Shown here: in pieces, positions 29,854 to 37,277 of the stretch
How positions within the stretch are numbered: position 1 is the stretch's first letter
Layout: every line of letters begins with the position of its first letter
From: Leucothrix mucor DSM 2157
GTDB lineage: Bacteria > Pseudomonadota > Gammaproteobacteria > Thiotrichales > Thiotrichaceae
DNA length: 64,000 bases
Reading direction: 5' to 3'
Assembly: GCF_000419525.1 (NCBI RefSeq)
Contig: NZ_ATTE01000001.1
Coordinates: 2,464,655 to 2,528,654 of the forward strand
The notes under the pieces: generated by a model
Seen by the model: only the letters and a program-made list of their open reading frames with translations
Told to the model about the DNA's origin: nothing
The model's database searches: none
Position numbers and translations under genes: made by a program

Positions 29854-31482
29854 TTAGCGCTGTGATCTCTGTTGAACACGAAGCACACTAAAGCGGCGTC
29901 GGGTGCGTGAGCTGATCACTAGCACGCTTCCCAGTAACATCAACAACAATACAGGGATACTCATAGCACCACCGCCACCACCAGAGCTAACACTTCCGTT
30001 ATTGCCACCACTGCCACCGCCAGTACCCGGATCACTCCCCTCATTGACCGTCACATGAATCTTCGCGCCATACACATTGCCGCTGCTGTCTTTAATGCTG
30101 TACCAAAACACATCAGTTCCAGTAAAGCCGGCATCCGGCGTATAGCGAATCTTATTATTCACATTCGCGGAGGTGCCATTGGCTGGATTATCCAAAGTAT
30201 TCAGATACAGCCCGGAACCCGTGTCATTAGACATCACTGCAATATCAACTGAAGTCGACTCATAGGTGGTCGCATAGTCATCCACTGCCGTTAAACGTAA
30301 CTCCACCGGTGGCGTGTAATCCAATACTGGATTAGTAGCATGCCAATCGCGAGGAATCAGATCAAACTTGGACACGTGCGCATCCATCTGTGGCGCATCT
30401 TCAGAGCGCGGCATGTGATAGAACGATACCGCAACCCAGCTCACTAAATCCTGACCTTCAAGTGATTCACCGTTAACGTATTCACTTAGATTATCCGTGT
30501 CACAACTAAAGATGCGGGTGTTATGTGAAGCAATGCGCTCACAGTCATGCGCTTTAGTCAGATAGATGTCGTTATGGGTAAATGGCTCATAATCAGGCCC
30601 AACTTCGCGCTGACCTGCTTCTGATAAACGAATTTCATAAGCAATGGCATGACCTTTACTGTTTGTCGTATTGCCATCTTTAACCAACCATGATCGCATG
30701 GTTTGAGGGTTCACAGAGCGAGCTGTTTCAGTCGTAAACTGGTTAACGGTCGCATAGCGCTTGCCACCTGAAGCACCGTAATTCAGCTCCTGAAAAACAT
30801 CATTATCGCCAGTGCCATCCAGATCAAAATCTAAACGCCAGAAAAAGTTATGCATGTGCGATAAGCCGATTGTATTGTTGGCCATCAACCAACCATGCTG
30901 CTCATTACCACTGGTACCAAAGCGCTGTAACGCACCCGTTGCCACCATTCTTGGCTGCATGCGGCCATCGGAGTAAAATGCCCACTCTGGCATATAGATG
31001 TATTCGCCAACCTTAGACACACTGAACAGCTTCATATAATGCAGATCATCCCGATTATCACTGCTGCGATAAGCCGAACCATCCTTAAGTATCTGCTTGC
31101 AGAGCTTGGCCTGGCCATTATGGTAAGCCCGGGTACCACCCACACACTCAGAGGCTGCAATATTCAGAAGGTTATCGCCACCCAGCCCAAAGTCAGAAAC
31201 ATCGTGGTAGCGCGCACCATTGTCATCATACGGCACATGAATTTCTGCGATTGAGGCATCATAGAGCACCATTCGACGCTCTTGATCCGGCGCCTGGAAG
31301 AACACATGGTGATACCGAACCCCCTGATTCGCATCATAGGTCCAACACATATCCCACTTAGAACCATTTGGCAGCGTTTGATTAATATAATACTCATCGC
31401 CACAAAACTCAGCAGCCATCGCTTGCGCGCCAGAAAGAGCGGAAAGTAAAAATACAGAAATTGTTAGTAGTCGTTTAATCAT
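29854..31482 (-). CDS. Copper-amine-oxidase catalytic-domain homologue with C-terminal anchor
   Basis: 542 residues from the ATG at 31482; a TTG 21 nt earlier is the alternative. Signal peptide ending near AMAA, amine-oxidase-like domain (about 27-388), one Ig-like/Big_9 repeat (about 399-475), a glycine-rich spacer, then a hydrophobic segment followed by an Arg-rich tail (RTRRR). That tail resembles GlyGly-CTERM-type sorting signals. Active-site positions are Asp94, Tyr161 in VGEYIY, His209/His211 in SHMH and His356 in SFYHMPRSED. As in its paralogue at 15.1 kb, the residues flanking the cofactor Tyr are non-canonical. All six conserved cysteines are present. No N-domain partner or di-heme protein is adjacent. 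Monocistronic. Confidence 0.75.
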   Translation of the reverse strand: MIKRLLTISVFLLSALSGAQAMAAEFCGDEYYINQTLPNGSKWDMCWTYDANQGVRYHHVFFQAPDQERRMVLYDASIAEIHVPYDDNGARYHDVSDFGLGGDNLLNIAASECVGGTRAYHNGQAKLCKQILKDGSAYRSSDNRDDLHYMKLFSVSKVGEYIYMPEWAFYSDGRMQPRMVATGALQRFGTSGNEQHGWLMANNTIGLSHMHNFFWRLDFDLDGTGDNDVFQELNYGASGGKRYATVNQFTTETARSVNPQTMRSWLVKDGNTTNSKGHAIAYEIRLSEAGQREVGPDYEPFTHNDIYLTKAHDCERIASHNTRIFSCDTDNLSEYVNGESLEGQDLVSWVAVSFYHMPRSEDAPQMDAHVSKFDLIPRDWHATNPVLDYTPPVELRLTAVDDYATTYESTSVDIAVMSNDTGSGLYLNTLDNPANGTSANVNNKIRYTPDAGFTGTDVFWYSIKDSSGNVYGAKIHVTVNEGSDPGTGGGSGGNNGSVSSGGGGGAMSIPVLLLMLLGSVLVISSRTRRRFSVLRVQQRSQR

Positions 31483-31503
31483 AGTGGTCACGGTGTTTCC
31501 CAA

Positions 31504-31848
31504 CCGGGTTATCGTGTCTATGATTGTCGAGTGCTTGCTCAGGAATGTAACGTTCAGGAAGGATTAAGGGAATGCGTTTACTGATAGTCGGCAAGCTGGT
31601 CGCTGATTAAACCACCATAAAAAAACGCAGCCCTGTGAGCGACTTATATCTCGCTACAACACTGCGTAAGCGTTCACTCAGTTAACTAGGTTTAGGGAGT
31701 GAAAGAAGCACATGAGCACTTAATCTACTAAATTAGTATAGTGCAGCTCATCGATTCTGAGATTAAATATTGGTAAGTTTGAATCGAACACCACCTAGCT
31801 ACTGCAATAAATGCCACTAGCTTGGTGGAGTGATTTTAGGAAAGTCGT
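31504..31848. other. Non-coding gap with five consecutive hairpins
   Basis: No credible gene was seen. From 31625 to 31828 there are five successive inverted repeats. ACGCAG/CTGCGT (31625-31667) encloses AGCGA/TCGCT. TTCACTC/GAGTGAA spans 31673-31703. ATGAGC/GCTCAT (31712-31751) encloses TACTA/TAGTA. TCGATTC/GAATCGA spans 31751-31787. CCACCTAGCT/AGCTTGGTGG (31791-31828) has one mismatch. It could be a structured RNA, the 3' region of the downstream-pointing HNH-like gene, or the promoter region of the amine-oxidase-like gene. Confidence 0.5.
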
Positions 31849-32130
31849 TTAAGAGAAGGCTTCCTCTTCCACGAGTTTAAGATGTTCCGGGTTGATACAT
31901 AATGGTAAACCGCACCCTTGGGCAACTGTGCGCCCTTGAGGAATGCTACCAAAAAATGCCCGATATGCCGCACGATGTGCCGTGTCCATATAAGCTTTTC
32001 CGGTTTCGTCTTTTACCATGGTTCGCCCGTAACCATCGACTGAAACGTGGCGAGTCCATATTAAACAACCCGTGATCTCGTTTCGTTTGGTACAATTAAG
32101 CAATCGCTGCTGTTCTTTCTTGGTCTGCAT
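31849..32130 (-). CDS. Small HNH-like protein, catalytic His missing
   Basis: 93 residues. The start at 32130 is chosen for the AGAGGA site 9 nt upstream; longer in-frame forms would run into the divergent sixA gene. The sequence follows the phage-type HNH_3 pattern: CLIWTRHVSVDGYG, AHRAAYRAFFGSIPQG, then CGLPLCINPEHLKL with its zinc-type cysteines and the NPEHL ending. The first His of the HNH motif, normally in V-x-H-x-C, is Gln here (VAQGC), so nuclease activity is doubtful. It may be a DNA-binding relic of a mobile endonuclease. It borders the hairpin-rich gap. Confidence 0.65.
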   Translation of the reverse strand: MQTKKEQQRLLNCTKRNEITGCLIWTRHVSVDGYGRTMVKDETGKAYMDTAHRAAYRAFFGSIPQGRTVAQGCGLPLCINPEHLKLVEEEAFS

Positions 32131-32242
32131 GTCTCGGTATCCTCTACCTGTTAATATCGACATCCCTCGCAGACTTTTTGTGGGACAATTTATACCATAC
32201 ACTTCCTGAAATCTGAAATAATTTGTAGGATATTCACTTTTT

Positions 32243-32758
32243 ATGTCTAAAAAAACATCCTCATACAAGACACTTTTCATTCTGCGGCATGCAAAATCCA
32301 GCTGGAATGATCATCAACTGAGTGACTTTGAACGCCCGTTAAACAGGCGTGGCTATGAGCAGGCGCCACAAATCGCAGAGGTTCTATCTAAAAAAACCAC
32401 CCTGCCCCAAAAAGTTATTAGTAGTCCGGCTAATCGCGCACTAACAACCGCAAATTTTATGTTGGAATTGCTGCCGGAAAAAGTGAAATTGAAAACGGAC
32501 CCGAGGATTTACGAGGCGACCGTTAATGCGCTGCTTTATCAGATTCAGGAGATTAGTGACACCAAGGATTGTGTAATGATCGTGGGTCATAACCCTGGCT
32601 TTTCGGATTTGGTGAATGTGCTAAGTCAGCAGAAAATGCCGCCACTACCCACTTGTGCGTTGGTTGAACTACGCTTGAATATCGAGCATTGGAGCGAGGC
32701 AATGCCGGAGTGTGCAACGTTGATTGGTTTTGATAAACCTCCCAAAAATCCTGCCTGA
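32243..32758 (+). CDS. sixA: Phosphohistidine phosphatase SixA
   Basis: 171 residues of the histidine phosphatase superfamily. The catalytic RHA motif is at the N-terminus (FILRHAKSSWND, His phospho-acceptor). SSPANRALTTA supplies the second Arg and VGHNPG the second His. This short, LRHAKS-type architecture is that of SixA, which removes phosphate from protein histidines such as those of ArcB or PTS proteins. It lacks the first-helix extension of phosphoglycerate mutases. It is transcribed toward mlaB. Confidence 0.85.
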   Translation: MSKKTSSYKTLFILRHAKSSWNDHQLSDFERPLNRRGYEQAPQIAEVLSKKTTLPQKVISSPANRALTTANFMLELLPEKVKLKTDPRIYEATVNALLYQIQEISDTKDCVMIVGHNPGFSDLVNVLSQQKMPPLPTCALVELRLNIEHWSEAMPECATLIGFDKPPKNPA

Positions 32759-32826
32759 TTAATCTAAAACTTGATCACCAGTCGAGTAATATTGATTGGC
32801 AGCCAGTAGTTTAATTGCTGGAAACG

Positions 32827-33150
32827 CTATGCCAAGGAGCCAGCTACACCTGGCTCAGGAAATAATAAAGAATCTAAACCACAGCAGGCAATAAGCGCCC
32901 TTGCCTGCTGTGGCAGTCCAATCAAAATCATCTTTTGATTACGCTGCTTGCAGCCTCGTAACCAAGCCAATAACACCGCTACACCCGCCGTATCCAAACG
33001 TTCCAGCTCGCTAAAGTCCAGCGTCACATCTCCAGAGACAGCAGACAGTGATTGCTCACCAACCTGCAAACTCTCAGTCGCATTTTCATACAGCATCTGC
33101 CCAGCTAACAGCAGTTGGTTGCTTTCAGGGGTGGTGTTAATGGTTAACAT
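32827..33150 (-). CDS. mlaB: Mla system STAS-domain protein MlaB
   Basis: 107 residues, a single STAS domain with the conserved loop LDFSELERLDTAGVAVLL. MlaB binds the MlaF ATPase at the inner membrane and stabilises the MlaFEDB complex that moves phospholipids between membranes to keep outer-membrane asymmetry. It is the last gene of mlaFEDCB and starts 6 bp after the mlaC stop. Its weak family conservation is offset by the firm operon context. Confidence 0.92.
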   Translation of the reverse strand: MLTINTTPESNQLLLAGQMLYENATESLQVGEQSLSAVSGDVTLDFSELERLDTAGVAVLLAWLRGCKQRNQKMILIGLPQQARALIACCGLDSLLFPEPGVAGSLA

Positions 33151-33156
33151 TTATAA

Positions 33157-33756
33157 TCAGGCTCCAGTACTTTCAAGCCTTTTGATCAAGGCTTCAATGC
33201 CCGATGCACTAATATCACGAGTGAAGTTAGTCCGGAAATTTGTAATCAAATCAATCCCCTTCAGCGTGACGTTATAAGCTTTCCAGCTACCACTTACGAG
33301 TCTTGCATCAAAAGTCGCATTTTCAGCAGGGAATCCAACCGGCTGAATATTGGTATACACCGAAACATAACCCGGCTTCTTCTCAATGGAACGAATCACG
33401 CTGATATTAGCACCAGCATAATCCAACATGCGCGATGCATAGGTGCGAATCAGCATGGTTTTATAGGCATTACCAAAGCGAGTGCGTTGCGATGGCGTTG
33501 CGGTTCTCCAATGCTTACCCAAGGTCAGTTTGCTCATCGCATCAAAATCAACAAAGGGAATGATTTCCCGCTCAACCAATGCAGTAATCGAAGCTGGATT
33601 TGCCGCCAACTGAGGTTTATTTTGCTTTAAAATCTGGAATATGCGGCTATTAACTGCCACTACTTGCGCTTCAGCATCTGACTGAGGTGTCGCAGATACA
33701 ACGCTCATTGTCAGTATTAAAAATAGCCCCATTAGCCAAGAATTCGCTCGCTTCAT
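33157..33756 (-). CDS. mlaC: Mla periplasmic phospholipid carrier MlaC
   Basis: 199 residues with a signal peptide ending near SVVSA, then the MlaC/Ttg2D fold. Signatures are the REIIPFVDFDAMSKLTLGKHWRTATP region and the RFGNAYKTMLIRTYA helix; the cleft carries phospholipid through the periplasm between MlaA at the outer membrane and MlaFEDB at the inner membrane. It lies between mlaD and mlaB, as in other gammaproteobacteria. Confidence 0.95.
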   Translation of the reverse strand: MKRANSWLMGLFLILTMSVVSATPQSDAEAQVVAVNSRIFQILKQNKPQLAANPASITALVEREIIPFVDFDAMSKLTLGKHWRTATPSQRTRFGNAYKTMLIRTYASRMLDYAGANISVIRSIEKKPGYVSVYTNIQPVGFPAENATFDARLVSGSWKAYNVTLKGIDLITNFRTNFTRDISASGIEALIKRLESTGA

Positions 33757-33793
33757 ACCTTACTCTCCCAAGTAACTACGCATTGATTTATCG

Positions 33794-34255
33794 TTATTTT
33801 GTGCTTAGATTAACCAGTACTTTGCCGATAATCTCTTCCAAAACCAGTGCAGATTGCGTCAAAAAAATCAAATCTCCGTCTTTTAAGACCGTGTCTTCTG
33901 CACCAGGTTCCAGAGAAATATATTGTTCGCCCAATAAACCCGCCGTGTAAATGCTCGCTTGTGTGTCGCTGGTTAGTTCGAAGTCCTGATTAATCTCCAT
34001 AGTCACCAGCGCCTGAGAAAACTCTTTGCTGTAGCCAACGCTCACGACTCGTCCGACATTTACGCCCGACATGGTGACTTTAGCGCGGCTTCGCAGTCCG
34101 CCGACATTATCAAAGCGCGCTTGCACCTGATAAGTTTTAGGGGATGAAAAGCCATTGCTTACTTTGCTGATATTTAACGCCAGCACCAATAGACTACCCA
34201 GCCCCAACAACACAAACAGCCCGACTAAAATCTCCAGACTTTTAGAATTCTTCAT
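33794..34255 (-). CDS. mlaD: Mla MCE-domain protein MlaD
   Basis: 153 residues: one N-terminal membrane helix (LEILVGLFVLLGLGSLLVLAL), then an MCE domain with VQARFDNVGGLRSRAKVTMSGVNVG-type core and a C-terminal stretch ending LVNLSTK. MlaD forms a periplasmic hexameric ring on MlaE through which lipid passes. The ATG at 34255 begins 1 bp after the mlaE stop, and a TTG 15 nt earlier is possible but less likely. Length and order match the family. Confidence 0.95.
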   Translation of the reverse strand: MKNSKSLEILVGLFVLLGLGSLLVLALNISKVSNGFSSPKTYQVQARFDNVGGLRSRAKVTMSGVNVGRVVSVGYSKEFSQALVTMEINQDFELTSDTQASIYTAGLLGEQYISLEPGAEDTVLKDGDLIFLTQSALVLEEIIGKVLVNLSTK

Positions 34256-34256
34256 T

Positions 34257-35042
34257 TTATACCTCTGCAAACATCAGACTGGTTAATACGAAATCTAATC
34301 CCAATACAACCAAGGCGGAATACACCACCGAACGCGTTGTGGCACGTGCTACCCCTTCCGAGGTTGGCATCGCATCATAACCCTCAAATAAGGCAATCCA
34401 GTTCACCGCAATGCCGAAAATAAAGCCCTTGAGCAAGCCATTTAGAATGTCATGCTGCCATTGCACTTTGCTCTGCATTTGTGACCAGAAGGAGCCATCG
34501 TCCACCCCCAACCAACCACTGCCGATCAGGTAGCCGCTGTAAATTCCGACCACCATAAACATTAAGGTTAGCAAAGGAACGGCAATAATACCGGCCGCAA
34601 AGCGTGGCGCGATAATGCGGCGCACCGGATCAATCGCCATCATTTCAATACTGGCTAATTGCTCAGTGGCTTTCATTAAACCGATTTCGGCGGTGAGTGC
34701 TGAACCTGCACGACCGGAATATAATAAAGCGGTTAATACTGGCGCCAACTCCCGCAAAATCGACAGGGCCACCAATACACCTAAGGACTGCTCTGCACCA
34801 AAATCCACCAGCGTGACATAGCCTAATAAGCTAATGACCATACCGACAAATAGTGCCGAGAACAGAATAATCAATAAGGAGAGCACACCCACCGAATATA
34901 GCGATTGCACCAGCAATGCCGGACGTAAGACGACTATCGGCAAGCCTCTTAGAATCGCAAACAGAAAAAGGCTAGCACGCCCCAACCGTTCCAACATACC
35001 CAGCGTCACGGCTCCAACTTGCTGCAAAACACCACTAATCAT
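34257..35042 (-). CDS. mlaE: Mla ABC permease MlaE
   Basis: 261 residues with about five to six membrane helices. It shows the MlaE-family signature: RELAPVLTALLYSGRAGSAL, EIGLMKATEQLASIEMMAIDP, and RIIAPRFAAGIIAVPLL. It forms the inner-membrane lipid channel with the MlaF ATPase. Its start overlaps the mlaF stop by 4 nt (ATGA) and it abuts mlaD, indicating translational coupling. Confidence 0.97.
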   Translation of the reverse strand: MISGVLQQVGAVTLGMLERLGRASLFLFAILRGLPIVVLRPALLVQSLYSVGVLSLLIILFSALFVGMVISLLGYVTLVDFGAEQSLGVLVALSILRELAPVLTALLYSGRAGSALTAEIGLMKATEQLASIEMMAIDPVRRIIAPRFAAGIIAVPLLTLMFMVVGIYSGYLIGSGWLGVDDGSFWSQMQSKVQWQHDILNGLLKGFIFGIAVNWIALFEGYDAMPTSEGVARATTRSVVYSALVVLGLDFVLTSLMFAEV

Positions 35043-35845
35043 GAATCACCTCCAAGCAGGAAATCATCACTTCGCTCAGCAGCTGGATAATGAAAAGCCA
35101 CCGGCCCTTCAGAGGAGCCACTTAAGAATTGCTGCAACCACGGCGAGTCCATCGCTTGTACATCCGCCACTTTACCCTGCGCGACAATCTTGCCTTCCGC
35201 CACCACACAGAGGTAATCAGCGATGGATAAGCTTTCGTGAATATCATGAGATACCAGCATACTAGTAATCCCCAGCGACTCTTTTAGAGTGCGAATTAAG
35301 CGCACGATACTGCCAAGCGTAATGGGGTCTAAGCCAGTGAAAGGCTCGTCATACATCATCAGTGCAGGATCAAGCACAATGGCGCGCGCCAAGGCGACAC
35401 GGCGAGACATCCCGCCAGACAGTTCAGCAGGCATCAAATCCCGAGCCCCACGCAAGCCCACAATATCCAGCTTCATCAGCACGATATCGCGAATCATGGA
35501 TTCCGAAAATTGGTAATGTTCACGGATTGGGAAGGCGACATTCTCAAACACTGAAAGGTCGGTCAGCAAGGCGCCGGACTGAAATAGCATACCCATCTGC
35601 TTGCGCATGGAAAACAGCTCACGCCGATTGACCGCGTTGAGTGCCTGACCATTAACCTCAATCGACCCACTGTCGGCACGCAGTTGCCCACCAATCAGTC
35701 GCAGCAGCGTGGTTTTACCGCAGCCGCTGGGCCCCATGATGGCGGTAATTGCCCCTCGGGGAATCTCAAGATTAATCCCATTAAAGATCTTTCGACCCCC
35801 TCGCGAAAAATGGAGGTTGTCGATTTTTATAAATGCGTCGCCCAA
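35039..35845 (-). CDS. mlaF: Mla ABC ATPase MlaF
   Basis: 268 residues: Walker A GPSGCGKTT, Q-loop LFQSGALLTD, signature LSGGMSRR, Walker B LMMYDEP and H-loop VSHD, followed by the MlaF-type C-terminal extension ending near FHYPAAERSDDFLLG, which wraps the partner subunit. No ATG is suitably placed. The TTG at 35845 has AGGG 6 nt upstream and is preferred; a TTG at 35860 is the alternative. It is the first gene of mlaFEDCB and energises phospholipid transport. Confidence 0.93.
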   Translation of the reverse strand: MGDAFIKIDNLHFSRGGRKIFNGINLEIPRGAITAIMGPSGCGKTTLLRLIGGQLRADSGSIEVNGQALNAVNRRELFSMRKQMGMLFQSGALLTDLSVFENVAFPIREHYQFSESMIRDIVLMKLDIVGLRGARDLMPAELSGGMSRRVALARAIVLDPALMMYDEPFTGLDPITLGSIVRLIRTLKESLGITSMLVSHDIHESLSIADYLCVVAEGKIVAQGKVADVQAMDSPWLQQFLSGSSEGPVAFHYPAAERSDDFLLGGDS

Positions 35846-35913
35846 AATATGCCCTGTCAATAATGACTAGTTATAATTAGTGATCAAGTACTTCAGGCGA
35901 AAGATAGCACAGT

Positions 35914-36249
35914 TTAGGCTTTAAAGGTTCTGCCGCCCATCAAATGTAGATGCATGTGGAAAATAATCTGACCACCACCTTCGCCGCAATTCATCACCAC
36001 ACGATAGCCATCATCCGCAAAGCCTGCTTCTTTGGCTAAATGCTTAGCAGCTTGTATCATGCGACCGGCCAATTCGGTGTCGTCATCACCCAGATCATTC
36101 AAGGTAGCAATGTGCTTTTTAGGAATGATCAATACGTGATATGGCGCTTTCGGGTAAATATCTTTGAATGCAAACAAGTGCTCGTCTTCATAGACTTTTT
36201 CAGAAGGCACTTCACCCGCCAGAATTTTACAAAACAAACAATCCGTCAT
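35914..36249 (-). CDS. HIT-family hydrolase (HinT-like)
   Basis: 111 residues, the standard length for histidine-triad proteins. The N-terminal CLFCKI zinc-type start, AFKDIYPKAPYHVLIIPKKH, and the catalytic HMHLHLMGG at the C-terminus are all present. HinT enzymes hydrolyse AMP-lysine and other phosphoramidates in the cytoplasm. Two adjacent ATGs exist; the second (36249) is better spaced from AGGGA. It follows recR by 35 bp on the same strand. Confidence 0.93.
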   Translation of the reverse strand: MTDCLFCKILAGEVPSEKVYEDEHLFAFKDIYPKAPYHVLIIPKKHIATLNDLGDDDTELAGRMIQAAKHLAKEAGFADDGYRVVMNCGEGGGQIIFHMHLHLMGGRTFKA

Positions 36250-36284
36250 CATTGATCCCTGTGGTTTTTCTCAGCGTTTCGTAT

Positions 36285-36881
36285 TTAGTAAGCGCGACGA
36301 CCGTCGAACGCATGCGATAAGGTGCCACTATCCACGTAATCCAGCTCGCCACCCACCGGTACACCGTGAGCAATACGCGTTGCGGAAACGCCATGGCGCG
36401 AGGCCATTTCGTGGATGTAGTGTGCGGTAACTTCGCCTTCGATAGTGGGATTGGTGGCTAAGATTAGCTCTTTGATATCACCAGCCGCTAATCGCTCGTC
36501 TAGAAGGTCTAATCCCAACTGCTCAGGACCAATGCCATCCAGCGGTGAGAGCTTTCCCATCAACACAAAATAGAAGCCGCGATAATCGGTCGCCTGCTCC
36601 AGTGCAATCACATCGGAAGGGTTTTCAACAATACACAAGGCGCTTTCATCACGCTTGGTATTGCTACAAATTTTGCACAGTTCATGCTCGGTGAGCGTCC
36701 GGCAGCGCTTGCAGTGGCCAATCTTCTCGATTGCCTGTTGCATCGCGGAAGCCAAACGTAATCCAGCTTCACGGTCATGCTCAAGCAGATAAAAGCTCAT
36801 GCGTTGTGCGGTGCGCGCGCCAACCCCTGGTAAACACTTAAAAGCATCTACCAGTTCGTTCAATAAAGAAGATTCTGACAT
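36285..36881 (-). CDS. recR: Recombination protein RecR
   Basis: 198 residues, the usual length. It has an N-terminal HhH region ([20 protein letters not shown]), the C4 zinc finger [16 protein letters not shown], and a Toprim domain with [12 protein letters not shown] and [13 protein letters not shown]. With RecF and RecO it loads RecA on gapped DNA. It starts 4 bp after the ybaB stop in the conserved dnaX-ybaB-recR block. Confidence 0.97.
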   Translation of the reverse strand: MSESSLLNELVDAFKCLPGVGARTAQRMSFYLLEHDREAGLRLASAMQQAIEKIGHCKRCRTLTEHELCKICSNTKRDESALCIVENPSDVIALEQATDYRGFYFVLMGKLSPLDGIGPEQLGLDLLDERLAAGDIKELILATNPTIEGEVTAHYIHEMASRHGVSATRIAHGVPVGGELDYVDSGTLSHAFDGRRAY

Positions 36882-36885
36882 TGAA

Positions 36886-37215
36886 TCAGAATGGCAACTT
36901 CATTCCAGCTGGCAAGTTCATGCCTGCTGTGACACCAGCCATGCGGCTTTTAGTTTCAGCAGCCAGCTTCTGAACAGAGTCATTAAATGCGGCAGCAATC
37001 AGGTCTTCCAGCATTTCCTGATCATCATCTTCCATCAGGCTTGGATCAATTTTAATGCGCTTGCATTCGTGCTGACCATTGATTGTGACAGCCACTAATC
37101 CACCACCAGACTCACCAGTGACTTCTAATAGGGCGATTTCTGCCTGCGCGCGCTGCATGTCTTCCTGCATTTTTTGCGCCTGCTTCATCATGTTGCCCAA
37201 ACCACCTTTCATCAT
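36886..37215 (-). CDS. ybaB: YbaB/EbfC-family nucleoid-associated protein
   Basis: 109 residues from the ATG at 37215, which has AGGAGA 7 nt upstream. The N-terminal Met-rich helix ([18 protein letters not shown]) and the [20 protein letters not shown]-type strand region are typical, followed by a second helix. It forms dimers that bind DNA in the nucleoid. It sits between dnaX and recR as in most gammaproteobacteria. Confidence 0.95.
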   Translation of the reverse strand: MMKGGLGNMMKQAQKMQEDMQRAQAEIALLEVTGESGGGLVAVTINGQHECKRIKIDPSLMEDDDQEMLEDLIAAAFNDSVQKLAAETKSRMAGVTAGMNLPAGMKLPF

Positions 37216-37277
37216 GTCAATCTCTCCTGAATTCAATTTGTACCAGTATAGCCCAAGGGCTTGTTAATTAAAGTTGT

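Noticed and set aside
31765-31800. T-loop-like GTTCGATTC on the minus strand, possible tRNA
   Set aside because: The five bases on either side do not pair, and there is no acceptor stem or anticodon arm at the right distance.
31504-31848. Possible integron attC site
   Set aside because: Hairpins are present, but no paired core sites of the GTTRRRY/RYYYAAC type bracket them, and no integrase or cassette array is seen.
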